Assembly: GCA_030039695.1 (NCBI GenBank)
Contig: JASHVB010000653.1
Span: 1-10,602 of the forward strand
Direction of reading: 5' to 3'
From: Acetobacteraceae bacterium
GTDB taxonomy: Bacteria > Pseudomonadota > Alphaproteobacteria > Acetobacterales > Acetobacteraceae
Length of the DNA: 10,602 nt
Part shown: one piece after another, positions 1-6,812 of the stretch
How the letters are laid out: every line of letters starts with the position of its first letter
How positions within the stretch are numbered: position 1 is the stretch's first letter
Notes under the pieces: generated by a model
The model's input: only the letters and a program-made list of their open reading frames with translations
Database searches by the model: none
What the model was told of the DNA's origin: nothing
Translations under genes and position numbers: made by a program

Positions 1-170
1 AGCCGCAGATGCGAGGTGACCAACTTGTGCGCCGCAGCAAGATCCTGCCTGTCCCGCCATGCTCGCGAAAGTGCGAGCTCCTCTTCGGCTGACAGCATCG
101 GATAGGCATGAATAGTTCGCAAATATTGCGTCAGGCCTTGCGAGTCAGCGGGCCAGGTCGGCATGTTCAT
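1..170 (-). CDS. rpoH: RNA polymerase heat-shock sigma factor RpoH (sigma-32), N-terminal part only
   Basis: Reading the minus strand from an ATG at 170 gives 56 codons before the window edge. The visible part contains LTQYLRTIHAYPMLSAEEE and, after a short spacer, AAAHKLVTSHLRL. These match the start of conserved region 1.2/2.1 of RpoH; E. coli RpoH has PMLSADEE and SHLRF at equivalent places, and AHKLVTSHLRL is the wording typical of alphaproteobacterial RpoH. The protein directs core RNA polymerase to heat-shock promoters in the cytoplasm. The start at 170 was chosen because AAGGGA (181-176) lies 5 nt upstream; a second ATG at 164 is too far from it. The N-terminal tail before the conserved block is short (about 12 residues), so this could be one of several RpoH paralogues, which are common in alphaproteobacteria. 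The family call is firm; the paralogue is unknown because most of the gene is missing. Confidence 0.9.
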   Translation of the reverse strand, partial: MNMPTWPADSQGLTQYLRTIHAYPMLSAEEELALSRAWRDRQDLAAAHKLVTSHLR

Positions 171-441
171 GGCCGTCCCTTATTGAATGTTGGTTGACGA
201 TGTGACACCCGGGATAGCGCAACACCCGGATCGCGGAGACGCTGGCACGCGCCATGCCCACAGTATTTCCTATCTCGTCTGTGAATTGTCTGTTTATTGC
301 CTGATTTGCGCTGCGTCTGCCACCCGGATGAATTGAATACGATCAGACAAATTCCGGCAGAAATCTGGAAGCGCCGGAGCGAAAATTTGCTTCATACTGT
401 AACGGCGGGCTTTTCCCCTGGTTCGGCGATAAGTTCCTCCC

Positions 442-465
442 GATGCGCGACAACGGTCGCGCATC
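442..465. promoter_or_regulatory. Perfect 10-bp inverted repeat, possible operator
   Basis: GATGCGCGAC (442-451) and GTCGCGCATC (456-465) are exact reverse complements separated by AACG. No run of T follows on either strand, so a rho-independent terminator is unlikely. The symmetry suits a dimeric repressor or activator site for the operon starting at 733. The assigned role is inference; the symmetry itself is visible. Confidence 0.45.
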
Positions 466-490
466 CTCGATGGCGAACTCCACGCACGGA

Positions 491-531
491 TTCGCCGGTC
501 TTTTAACGAAAAGTTCGCCGCTCTTTTACCG
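491..531. repeat. Two tandem 18-bp direct repeats upstream of the sugar operon
   Basis: TTCGCCGGTCTTTTAACG (491-508) and TTCGCCGCTCTTTTACCG (514-531) match at 16 of 18 positions with a 23-bp period, roughly two helical turns. Such phased direct repeats often bind a regulator on one face of the DNA. They lie about 200 bp upstream of the permease start. No protein is known to me to bind this sequence. Confidence 0.45.
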
Positions 532-538
532 GAATTGA

Positions 539-581
539 CCGGACGCCGTCATGGGCGGCGACCGCGCGATTACGCGTCCGG
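539..581. repeat. 8-bp inverted repeat with 27-nt spacer
   Basis: CCGGACGC (539-546) is exactly complementary to GCGTCCGG (574-581). The arms are short and the region is GC-rich, so chance is possible. It lies directly after the direct repeats at 491-531, making a dense cluster of symmetric sequence. Confidence 0.3.
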
Positions 582-732
582 CGCAGCAGCTGTCCGGCTG
601 GCTGTATCTGTGTTGGTTCCGTGCAATGCGTCGCGTGCTCAGACAATCGAGTCGTTTATCAACTGCCTATGTGATAGACCTACGTGGTAAAGATTCCGCC
701 GCACGGAACTCCAAATAGTCGAGGAAACACTC

Positions 733-2103
733 ATGAGTTTCTATCTCATCGCCTCGGTTGCCGCACTAGGCGGCCTGCTGTTCGGCTACGACACCGGCGT
801 TATTTCAGGCGCACTGATCTTCATCCGCCATGTGATGTCGCTGTCCCCGACCATGCAAGGCGTCGTGGTCGCGATTGCGCTGGCAGGTGCGGCGATTGGT
901 GCAGCCTCGGTCGGCTACCTGTCGGACCGTGCCGGCCGCCGCCGTGTCATCCTTGCTGCCGGTCTGTTGTTCATCGCCGGCGCGCTCATCTCGGCCGTCG
1001 CGCAGGGTGTCGCCGTTCTGGTAATCGGCCGCTTCCTAGTCGGCCTGGCAATCGGCGTCGCATCGATGCTGACACCGCTCTACCTCGCGGAAATCTCGCC
1101 AGCGCGTGATCGCGGCGCGATCGTATCGCTGAACCAGCTTTGCATCACAGCGGGAATATTGGTGTCCTATCTCGTCGGCTACGCACTCGCGAGCGCAACC
1201 GGGGGATGGCGCTGGATGCTGGCGCTGGGCGCGGTGCCCGGCATCGTGCTGGCCACGGGCATGCTGGTTCTACCGGAAAGTCCACGTTGGCTTGCGGGAC
1301 ACGGACGGGTGCTCGATGCGGAGAGTGTGCTCCAGCGCCTTCGGGGCAACGCCAACGTGTCGGAGGAGCTGGCCACGTTGCGCCAGGACATCGCGCGCGA
1401 GGACCGCAAGCTGACCAGCGGGTGGGAGCTGCTTGCCCCGCGCCTGCGCCGGCCGCTGATCATCGGCGTCGGCCTGGCGATGTTCCAACAGATTACCGGC
1501 ATCAATACCGTCATCTACTTCGCGCCGATCATCTTCCAGTCCGCGGGCCTGCCTTCCGCCGCGACGTCCATCCTGGCGACGGCGGGTGTCGGCGCGGTCA
1601 ACGTGATCATGACCATCGTGTCGATCTGGCTGATCGACCGCCTGGGCCGCCGGCAGCTTCTCTACTGGAGCCTGGGCGGCATGGCGGTCACGCTGTTCAT
1701 GCTCTCAGGCGCGTTCTTTGCCGGCACGTCGGGCGAACTCGCTTGGATGGCCGTGCTGTCGGTGGCCGCCTATGTCGGTTTCTTCGCTATCGGCCTCGGC
1801 CCGGTGTTCTGGCTACTGATCGCGGAGATCTTCCCGCTGGCACTGCGTGCTCGCGCGATGAGCCTGGCCACCGTCGCCAACTGGGGCTTCAACCTGATCG
1901 TTTCGGCAACGTTTCTCAACCTGGTGGGCGCGCTCGGTAGTGCGGGCGCCTTCCTGGTCTACGGGGTGCTGAGCCTGGTCGCGCTGGCGTTCGTCGCGAT
2001 AACGGTACCGGAGACGAAAGGCCGCAGCTTGGAGCAGATCGAGGCGGCATGGGATGGCGAAGCGTCGCAACATCTGGCGTCGGCGCACACGAGGCCGCTG
2101 TGA
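733..2103 (+). CDS. MFS sugar porter (XylE/GalP/AraE-type sugar:proton symporter)
   Basis: A 456-residue inner-membrane permease of the sugar porter family, about the usual length. Signatures in order: GGLLFGYDTGVISGA in TM1 (13-27), the loop motif DRAGRRR (65-71), PLYLAEISPARDRG (115-128), PESPRWL closing the N half (181-187), QQITGINTVIYF in TM7 (252-263), the second loop motif IDRLGRR (301-307), PVFWLLIAEIFP (357-368) and PETKGRS (426-432). Residues aligned with sugar ligands of E. coli XylE are present: Gln135 in TM5, Gln252/Gln253, Asn258 and Trp360. These support proton-coupled uptake of a monosaccharide, but the exact sugar (xylose, galactose, arabinose, glucose) cannot be told. The start is ATG 733, with GAGGAA at 721-726 six nt upstream. 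It is the first gene of an operon; its TGA stop overlaps the GTG start of the porin gene. Confidence 0.93.
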   Translation: MSFYLIASVAALGGLLFGYDTGVISGALIFIRHVMSLSPTMQGVVVAIALAGAAIGAASVGYLSDRAGRRRVILAAGLLFIAGALISAVAQGVAVLVIGRFLVGLAIGVASMLTPLYLAEISPARDRGAIVSLNQLCITAGILVSYLVGYALASATGGWRWMLALGAVPGIVLATGMLVLPESPRWLAGHGRVLDAESVLQRLRGNANVSEELATLRQDIAREDRKLTSGWELLAPRLRRPLIIGVGLAMFQQITGINTVIYFAPIIFQSAGLPSAATSILATAGVGAVNVIMTIVSIWLIDRLGRRQLLYWSLGGMAVTLFMLSGAFFAGTSGELAWMAVLSVAAYVGFFAIGLGPVFWLLIAEIFPLALRARAMSLATVANWGFNLIVSATFLNLVGALGSAGAFLVYGVLSLVALAFVAITVPETKGRSLEQIEAAWDGEASQHLASAHTRPL

Positions 2104-3470
2104 AGTGCACCCTCGCAATGGCGCTGCTAATCTGGCCGGCCGCGGCCCTGAGTGCGGCGGCCCAGACCCCGGACGGCGCCTCAGGCGTCGGGTTTTTCGC
2201 GCAAGCCTTCGACCCCACCGTGCCGGCGTTCGATCCGCCGCAAGGCGAGCACCTGCTCGGCGATTGGGGCGGCATCCGGCCGGAGCTGGAAAGCCGTGGC
2301 ATCTACCTGCAGCTCGGTGCCATCTCCGAGTTCGCCGGCAACACCGGTGGGGTTCAGCAAGGTGCTACCGCGGCCAACCAGATTGCATTCTCTGCCGACA
2401 TCGACTGGCAGCGCTTGGCAGGACTCACCGGGTTTTCCACCCATTTGATCTTGGTCAACCGCTCCGGTGCCAACGACAGTCATCTGTTCGGCGACAACGT
2501 TTCGCCGGTGCAGGAGATTTATGGCGCGGGTGGCGACGTCGCGGTGCACCTGGTTTCGGCCTATGCCGAACAATCGCTGTTTAGCCGCCGGCTTGACATC
2601 GCTGCTGGGTGGATGAACGTCGAGAACGATTTCGCCAGCTCGCCGCTGTATTGCAACTACATGAACAATGCCCTCTGCGGTGATCCGAAGGCGCTGCCCG
2701 GCGGCGATATCGGCCACAGCGCCTATCCCGACGCGGTCTGGGGCGGCCGCATTCGTGTGCGCCCGACGCCGAGCACCTACGTCGTGACTGGCGTCTATGA
2801 AGTGAATCAGGACCTGTACAGTCAAGCGGACAGTAGCGGGTTGGAATTCGGCGTGCCCCGCGACAGCGGCGTCTATGTTCCGGTTCAGATTGGTTATGAG
2901 CCAAAGATTGGCCCCGATGGGATGCCAGGGCACTACGTGATCGGCTTCGGATACGACTCGTCGAAGTTCAAGAGCTTCGCCGACGCGTTGCCGCCCAATC
3001 TTGGCCAGTCAACGGCGCTACACAGTGGCAACACTCAGTTCTGGTTGCTGGCTGACCAGATGCTGCTGCGGAATGGTCCCGGCGACCAGGATGGACTGAT
3101 CGTGCTCGGCGGATTCATTCATAACGACGAGGACAATTCGCCCTATGGGGACCAGTACTTTGCCGGGCTGCTGGATTACGGATTCTGGCGCGCGCGGCCC
3201 GAAGATGGCGTCGGACTGTTGTTCACTTACCTATCAATGAGCGGCGCGCTCGGCAAAGTGCAGGCCGAGCAATTAGAGCTGGGTCTGCCGATAAGCAATT
3301 CGGCAACGGGTATCCAGACGCACGAGATGATCCTCGAGGTGAACTACAACATTCACGTATACCGCGGCGTGGATTTCCGTCCCGAATTTCAATACATCAT
3401 TCAGCCGAACGCGCAGGCGAACATCCGTAACGCGGCGGTGTTTGGCTTCAAGGCGAGTGTAAATTTCTAA
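2100..3470 (+). CDS. Carbohydrate-selective porin, OprB family
   Basis: A 456-residue outer-membrane beta-barrel that would let sugars diffuse into the periplasm. I chose the GTG at 2100. It gives an ordinary signal peptide (VKC, hydrophobic core LAMALLIWPAAAL, likely cleavage after the AAA before Q22), whereas the ATG at 2049 adds 17 charged residues inside the permease gene. GAGG at 2091-2094 is 5 nt upstream. GTG and the permease stop TGA share bases (GTGA, 2100-2103), so the two are likely translationally coupled. The OprB N-terminal signature LLGDWGGIR lies at 52-60, followed by the typical LESRGI. The rest is glycine- and aromatic-rich alternating strand sequence, and the protein ends VNF, with the terminal phenylalanine expected for BAM-assembled barrels. 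A loop has two cysteines (in YCNYMNNALCGD). Substrate specificity is not readable, but the partner permease points to a monosaccharide. Confidence 0.9.
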   Translation: MKCTLAMALLIWPAAALSAAAQTPDGASGVGFFAQAFDPTVPAFDPPQGEHLLGDWGGIRPELESRGIYLQLGAISEFAGNTGGVQQGATAANQIAFSADIDWQRLAGLTGFSTHLILVNRSGANDSHLFGDNVSPVQEIYGAGGDVAVHLVSAYAEQSLFSRRLDIAAGWMNVENDFASSPLYCNYMNNALCGDPKALPGGDIGHSAYPDAVWGGRIRVRPTPSTYVVTGVYEVNQDLYSQADSSGLEFGVPRDSGVYVPVQIGYEPKIGPDGMPGHYVIGFGYDSSKFKSFADALPPNLGQSTALHSGNTQFWLLADQMLLRNGPGDQDGLIVLGGFIHNDEDNSPYGDQYFAGLLDYGFWRARPEDGVGLLFTYLSMSGALGKVQAEQLELGLPISNSATGIQTHEMILEVNYNIHVYRGVDFRPEFQYIIQPNAQANIRNAAVFGFKASVNF

Positions 3471-3489
3471 TTTGAACGGAGAGCGTGAC

Positions 3490-3876
3490 ATGCGTGTATC
3501 GATCGTCGCCAGCGCCATCGTGCTAGTTCTTGCACTGGGATCCGCACCAGCCTTGGCGCAGACTCAGATGGAGCAGCCGGGGCCACTGCGATTCGCAGCA
3601 GAACTCAGTGGTATGCAGGGCGTCGAGTCGGCACCGGACACGAACAGGACCTCACCTGATGCGCAGAATCCTCGCGGTTCCTCTTCGGCCGGTGTCTATG
3701 ACGGCTGCAATCCAAACTATGTGAAGGGCCAGCAGGAGCTGCCGCGGGAGCCTGGCTACAGCATCGGCACGGGATGTGCACACATCAGCAATGAGGTCGA
3801 TCCAAAAACTCAAAAGGAACTGACGACCGAACCTGGCTACAGCGTCGGCACAGGCTCTGCGCAGACGAACAAGTAG
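3490..3876 (+). CDS. Small exported protein with a duplicated EPGYSxGTG motif, function unknown
   Basis: A 128-residue protein I do not recognise. The start is ATG 3490 with GGAGAG (3478-3483) 6 nt upstream; an in-frame TTG at 3472 is less likely. The N-terminus is a clear signal peptide: MRVS, a hydrophobic stretch, then APALA before Q24, so the mature protein is probably periplasmic. The mature part is polar and low in hydrophobics. Near the C-terminus a 16-residue block occurs twice, at 82-97 (QELPREPGYSIGTGCA) and 109-124 (KELTTEPGYSVGTGSA), identical at 11 of 16 positions with a 27-residue period. Mature cysteines occur only around the first block (DGCNP and GTGCA). It follows the porin stop by 19 bp and looks like the last gene of the sugar operon. 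A role as a periplasmic or porin accessory is a guess from position. Confidence 0.75.
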   Translation: MRVSIVASAIVLVLALGSAPALAQTQMEQPGPLRFAAELSGMQGVESAPDTNRTSPDAQNPRGSSSAGVYDGCNPNYVKGQQELPREPGYSIGTGCAHISNEVDPKTQKELTTEPGYSVGTGSAQTNK

Positions 3877-4554
3877 ATTCGCGGCGCGACCTGATGGCAC
3901 CGGAGTACGACGCCCTAGAGAAACGTGGAGAGACGTACCGGGCCGCGCCAAGTGCGGCAATGACATGGGAGTGGCGAGTAATTGCCGCTCGTACGGCTCA
4001 CTCGCAGCGCGCCCGGCACTCCGCCACCAGCGACATATGGAGCCAGACGGCAGCGTAGAAGGCCGCGATATCGATGCCTATTTCGACGTCGCCCTGCGGC
4101 GAAGATGGCCAGTCCAACGCGGCACGAATATTGGCGATCTCGCGAGTTCTCGCGATATCTCATTGCGCGACGCGCGCCACACCGAACTGCTCGCGGCCGG
4201 AGCGGCGAAGTCGCGAAAATAGACAGCGAGCTGCCGCGTCGCGTCTGCGCGGGCAGACCTCGAACGGGGTGACAGCGTCTGGGTCCGAGCGTCCTTCTCT
4301 GGGTGCTGCCAACAATGAGTCAAGCTGTGTAGCTCTGTGCTGCCCTTTGATTCCCCTGTTATCCCTGACAGCATTGAAGCCCTGCTGGACGCGCTGCAAA
4401 ACTCGCCACAGGCCCGCGCAGACACCCACCGGTATGACAGCTTGCTCGCCGGGACACGCTACATTGGACCCGGCAACCCAGATAATCTGCCCGAACGTCA
4501 GCGCGGCAGGTGGGACAGCCTGCCGCTCAATCGCCGCAAGCCAGCATGCGCCGA
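3877..4554. other. Gap between convergent genes, no convincing gene; possible decayed frame
   Basis: The plus-strand operon and the minus-strand reductase gene converge here across 678 bp. No strong terminator hairpin with a T run is visible; a short stem GCCGC/GCGGC at 3942-3958 is the only candidate. One plus-strand frame looks partly coding: from ATG 3965 or 4037 to TAG 4220-4222, then to TGA 4316-4318, then on to about 4654 where it overlaps the reductase gene. The piece starting at 4337 reads VIPDSIEALLDALQ and onward, with about two thirds G/C in third positions. There is no ribosome binding site before any of these starts and no family I recognise. It may be a remnant of a gene broken by two stops, or noise in GC-rich DNA. 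Confidence 0.3.
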
Positions 4555-6042
4555 TCAGATCCGCATGGCCTTCCAGGAGCTCTCTGAGGAACCGTCCGCC
4601 CAGGCCGGTGCGGCATTCCTCAAGCGGCGGTACTTCTCTGCGTGGGTTGGGTAACCGAGCACGGTTCTGGTCAGCGCGTCGAGCGGCACTCGGTTGGCGA
4701 TCGCCAGCGTCAACTCGCTGATCATTCCGCCAGCGTCTGCGGTGATAAGCAGCGCTCCGACGACCTCGCCCGTGCCCTGCCGCGTGTAAATCGCTGCGAA
4801 CCCGTCTTCATCGCCATCGATCCACGCCCGTTCGACCTTTGTCAGGTCGAGCCGATGCTCATCGATAGGGGGGGATTTCTGCCGTGCTCGGCCTGGCGTG
4901 AGGCCAACCTGCGCTATCTCCGGGTCGGTATAAATGCAGTAGGGAATCACCAGCTCCCTTGCTGACCGAGTGACGCCACTGAGCGCATTGGCAACGCACA
5001 CACGCGCGGTCGCCGTCGCGGCACGCGTGAACATGTCGGGGAATGCCACATCACCCGCGGCGTAGATATCTGGATTCGACGTACGCAAGTACTCGTCCAC
5101 CTCAATATCAAGGTTGACCAAGCTCACACCTGCTGCCTCGAGATCCAGGCCCTCGATATTTGCCTTGCGACCGGTCCCGAACAACACGGCATCGTATGCC
5201 AATTCGCACGTGTCGGCCTTGCTCTGAATCGTCAGACGGCGATCGTTCGCTCGAACGGGCTTCATGCCCAGATGCAGCCTCAAACCTTGCTGCTCGAACC
5301 GGCGACGGATCAGTGCCCCCGCCACACGCTCTTCGCTGGGCAAAATTCGATCCGAATCGATGACCAGATCCACCTCGCTCCCGAGACGATGAAAGGCCTG
5401 TGCCAATTCGCAAGCCTGCGGACCGCCGCCGATGACCACCAGCCGCGCCGGCAGCACTGTCAGCGAGAAGACCGTTTCGTCCGTCAAACAGCAGTCGGCA
5501 CGCAACCCTTCGACCGAAGGCAACAATGGCTGCGACCCGGTGGCGATGATCGCTTTGCGGAAGCGCAGCTCCCGACCGTCAACTTCGACGGCGTGTGACG
5601 AAATGAACCGAGCACGGCCAGGATACACGTCCGCACCTATCTTTTCAACCGCTTCGACGGCGTCGCCGGCTCGGCCTATCAACCGCATGCGGCGAACGCG
5701 TTCCATAACCGTCATAAAATCCGTCTGCGGTGGGTTGGCGGGCCTGAATCCAAAGCCATTGCCGTGACCCGCTTTGTGAAGCGCTGGGGCACACCGAATA
5801 AGGGCCTTGTTGGGCACGCAACCAAAATCGACACGAGTCCTGCCGGTCAAACCTTGCTCCGTCAGTGCGACGTGGTATCCCTGCGTCGCCGCGGTGATCG
5901 CCGACACCAGCCCGGCAGGGCCGCCGCCAAGAACGACGAGGTCATAGTCGCCACCTTTACGATTGACCCGATTCTGTGGATGGCCCTGCGATGTCGTCCT
6001 TTCATTGTAAATGTCTGGAGGGAACAGCTCGACACACACCAC
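4555..6042 (-). CDS. FAD/NAD(P)-dependent disulfide reductase family protein (MerA/Lpd-like) lacking the first redox cysteine
   Basis: About 495 residues from the GTG at 6042, which has GGAGG (6055-6051) 8 nt upstream. Other in-frame starts are ATG 6057 and ATG 6216, both with poorer ribosome binding sites. Domains in order (numbered from 6042): FAD-binding GGGPAG (39-44), the redox-site region FGCVPNKAL (73-81), ATGS (167-170), NAD(P)-binding GGGPQACE (205-212), GTGRKAN (289-295), second FAD motif AAGDV (328-332), and a dimerization domain starting PYCIYTDPEIAQVG (367-380) and including YPTHAE (464-469). This is the fold of dihydrolipoamide dehydrogenase and mercuric reductase. The active site normally has C-x4-C; here the first position is Arg70 (codon CGT) and only Cys75 remains, so ordinary disulfide exchange is not expected. 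It may act as a single-cysteine or non-disulfide flavin oxidoreductase, or be losing function, although the frame is intact. No mer genes are nearby. Substrate unknown. Confidence 0.82.
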   Translation of the reverse strand: MVCVELFPPDIYNERTTSQGHPQNRVNRKGGDYDLVVLGGGPAGLVSAITAATQGYHVALTEQGLTGRTRVDFGCVPNKALIRCAPALHKAGHGNGFGFRPANPPQTDFMTVMERVRRMRLIGRAGDAVEAVEKIGADVYPGRARFISSHAVEVDGRELRFRKAIIATGSQPLLPSVEGLRADCCLTDETVFSLTVLPARLVVIGGGPQACELAQAFHRLGSEVDLVIDSDRILPSEERVAGALIRRRFEQQGLRLHLGMKPVRANDRRLTIQSKADTCELAYDAVLFGTGRKANIEGLDLEAAGVSLVNLDIEVDEYLRTSNPDIYAAGDVAFPDMFTRAATATARVCVANALSGVTRSARELVIPYCIYTDPEIAQVGLTPGRARQKSPPIDEHRLDLTKVERAWIDGDEDGFAAIYTRQGTGEVVGALLITADAGGMISELTLAIANRVPLDALTRTVLGYPTHAEKYRRLRNAAPAWADGSSESSWKAMRI

Positions 6043-6384
6043 TGGGTAGACCTCCATCGGAAATGACGAGCACGAGACCCGTTGCGACTGCTTTGCGTCT
6101 GAAGCAGGTGGCGTGACAACGACCTTGTACAACCCTGACTTCAAGGCTGGTTGGCTGATTGAAGGATGAAGGCATTTTTTGCTGGATACCCTTCCCCCAA
6201 GACCTCCGAGCCTCATCGAGTAGAGCTATTGCCGGGAGGGGGATACCTTCAACACGTGATCGGTCCGCGGCTTGACTCCCTCCCGACTGCCAGCGTCGCC
6301 TGCGGTGCGCGTGTATCGCCGGCTGCAGCGATCCCAGATTCGCACTCCGACAGCGGTTCGCCCAGCAGGGGTACGGAGGAAAAC
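6043..6384. promoter_or_regulatory. Divergent spacer between the reductase gene and the interrupted small frame
   Basis: This 342-bp stretch should contain the reductase promoter (leftward) and that of the small frame at 6385 (rightward). The reductase frame stays open up to ATG 6216, but that extra sequence (rich in Ser, Pro, Lys and Cys) has no match to the start of the family, which begins at the GGDYDLVVLGG block. I see no clear promoter boxes, operators or RNA element. A TTGACT lies at 6271-6276 but has no good -10 partner. Confidence 0.35.
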
Positions 6385-6723
6385 ATGCAGATCAACAGCA
6401 TCGCGCCACAAACCCGGAATGCACCGTTCCGCCCAATCCTCGCGTTGGCGCTGCGCAAGCGACTCGAGGACGGCCGCCGGTGAGCCAGCCTGGCGCTCGC
6501 ATGGTGCGACGTGCCCTATGGGCTTGACGGGCAGCAGCACGCCACGATCGGGGCGGCAGGCAAGGACGGGATCGTTCGCGTCGGCGACGACGGACTGGCT
6601 GCGGCCCTGCTCAAGGCCACTGGGGTTGCACCGGCGCGTGTGAAGGCGGCGTCGCCGCAGACCGCGGTGTCGCGCTGCGCGTCCCTGAATTTCCTGGATT
6701 TACCAATCACCGCAATGGATTAG
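6385..6723 (+). pseudogene. Short gene of unknown function interrupted by an in-frame TGA
   Basis: ATG 6385 is preceded by GGAGG (6376-6380), the strongest ribosome binding site in this part of the window. The frame runs 32 codons (MQINSIAPQTRNAPF and onward) to a TGA at 6481-6483. The same frame then continues for 79 further codons to TAG 6721-6723, reading ASLALAWCDVPYGLDG and onward. By hand count, third positions are G or C in about 81% of codons before the TGA and about 78% after it, so both sides look like one coding sequence. A restart at GTG 6511 is possible but has no ribosome binding site. The simplest view is a nonsense change (for example CGA or TGG to TGA) or a sequencing error in a roughly 112-residue protein. 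I recognise no family. The alternative is that only a 32-residue peptide is made. It lies 89 bp before the regulator gene. Confidence 0.45.
6492..6515 (+). other. Hairpin just downstream of the in-frame TGA
   Basis: GGCGC-TCGCA (6492-6501) pairs with TGCGA-C-GTGCC (6505-6515): five perfect inner pairs, a single bulged C at 6510, then five more pairs including one G-T, around a 3-nt TGG loop. It begins 8 nt after the TGA. The structure is visible in the sequence, but hairpins are common in GC-rich genes and it may have no role. Confidence 0.3.
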
Positions 6724-6812
6724 CTGAGTCCGCTGTCCAAGGAGGGTGCAGATTGTGGACGGCCTCTACCGCACCCGGGTAAACTGATCCGCTTGAGGAA
6801 GGCCGATCACGT

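Larger units (their letters stand above)
171..732. promoter_or_regulatory. Divergent intergenic region between rpoH and the sugar-uptake operon
   Basis: This 562-bp gap must hold the promoters of rpoH (leftward) and of the permease operon (rightward). I see no convincing gene. A frame at 297-506 has no homology I recognise and no good ribosome binding site. I also could not find a clean -35/-10 pair on either strand, so no promoter is marked. Instead there is a cluster of symmetric and repeated sequences between 442 and 581, listed separately, and a short direct repeat ACACCCGG at 205-212 and 222-229 in the rpoH leader side. The gap is long for bacteria, which fits a regulated operon start. 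Confidence 0.55.

Noticed and set aside
2181..2933. A 250-codon open frame on the minus strand inside the porin gene
   Set aside because: It lies opposite a clear OprB gene with signal peptide and family motifs, and its product has no recognisable domain; GC-rich genes often leave open antisense frames.
4350..4367. An 18-bp match (16 of 18) to the reverse complement of the I-SceI homing endonuclease site
   Set aside because: No homing endonuclease or intron is visible nearby, and a single near-match of this kind is most likely coincidence.
6249..6458. Minus-strand frame with a hydrophobic segment (MLLICMFSSVPLLG) upstream of the reductase gene
   Set aside because: It starts on TTG or on an internal ATG without a ribosome binding site, and it lies opposite the plus-strand frame with a strong GGAGG and ATG.
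6481..6515. Selenocysteine insertion at the TGA, with the following hairpin as a SECIS element
   Set aside because: The flanking residues (GRR-TGA-ASLALAWC) resemble no known selenoprotein site, and the hairpin does not clearly fit the bacterial SECIS loop pattern; a nonsense change is simpler.
6755..6787. A 10-codon GTG mini-frame (VDGLYRTRVN) with GGAGGG upstream, just before the regulator
   Set aside because: It is too short to judge, and no attenuator-like alternative hairpins or codon runs were seen around it.
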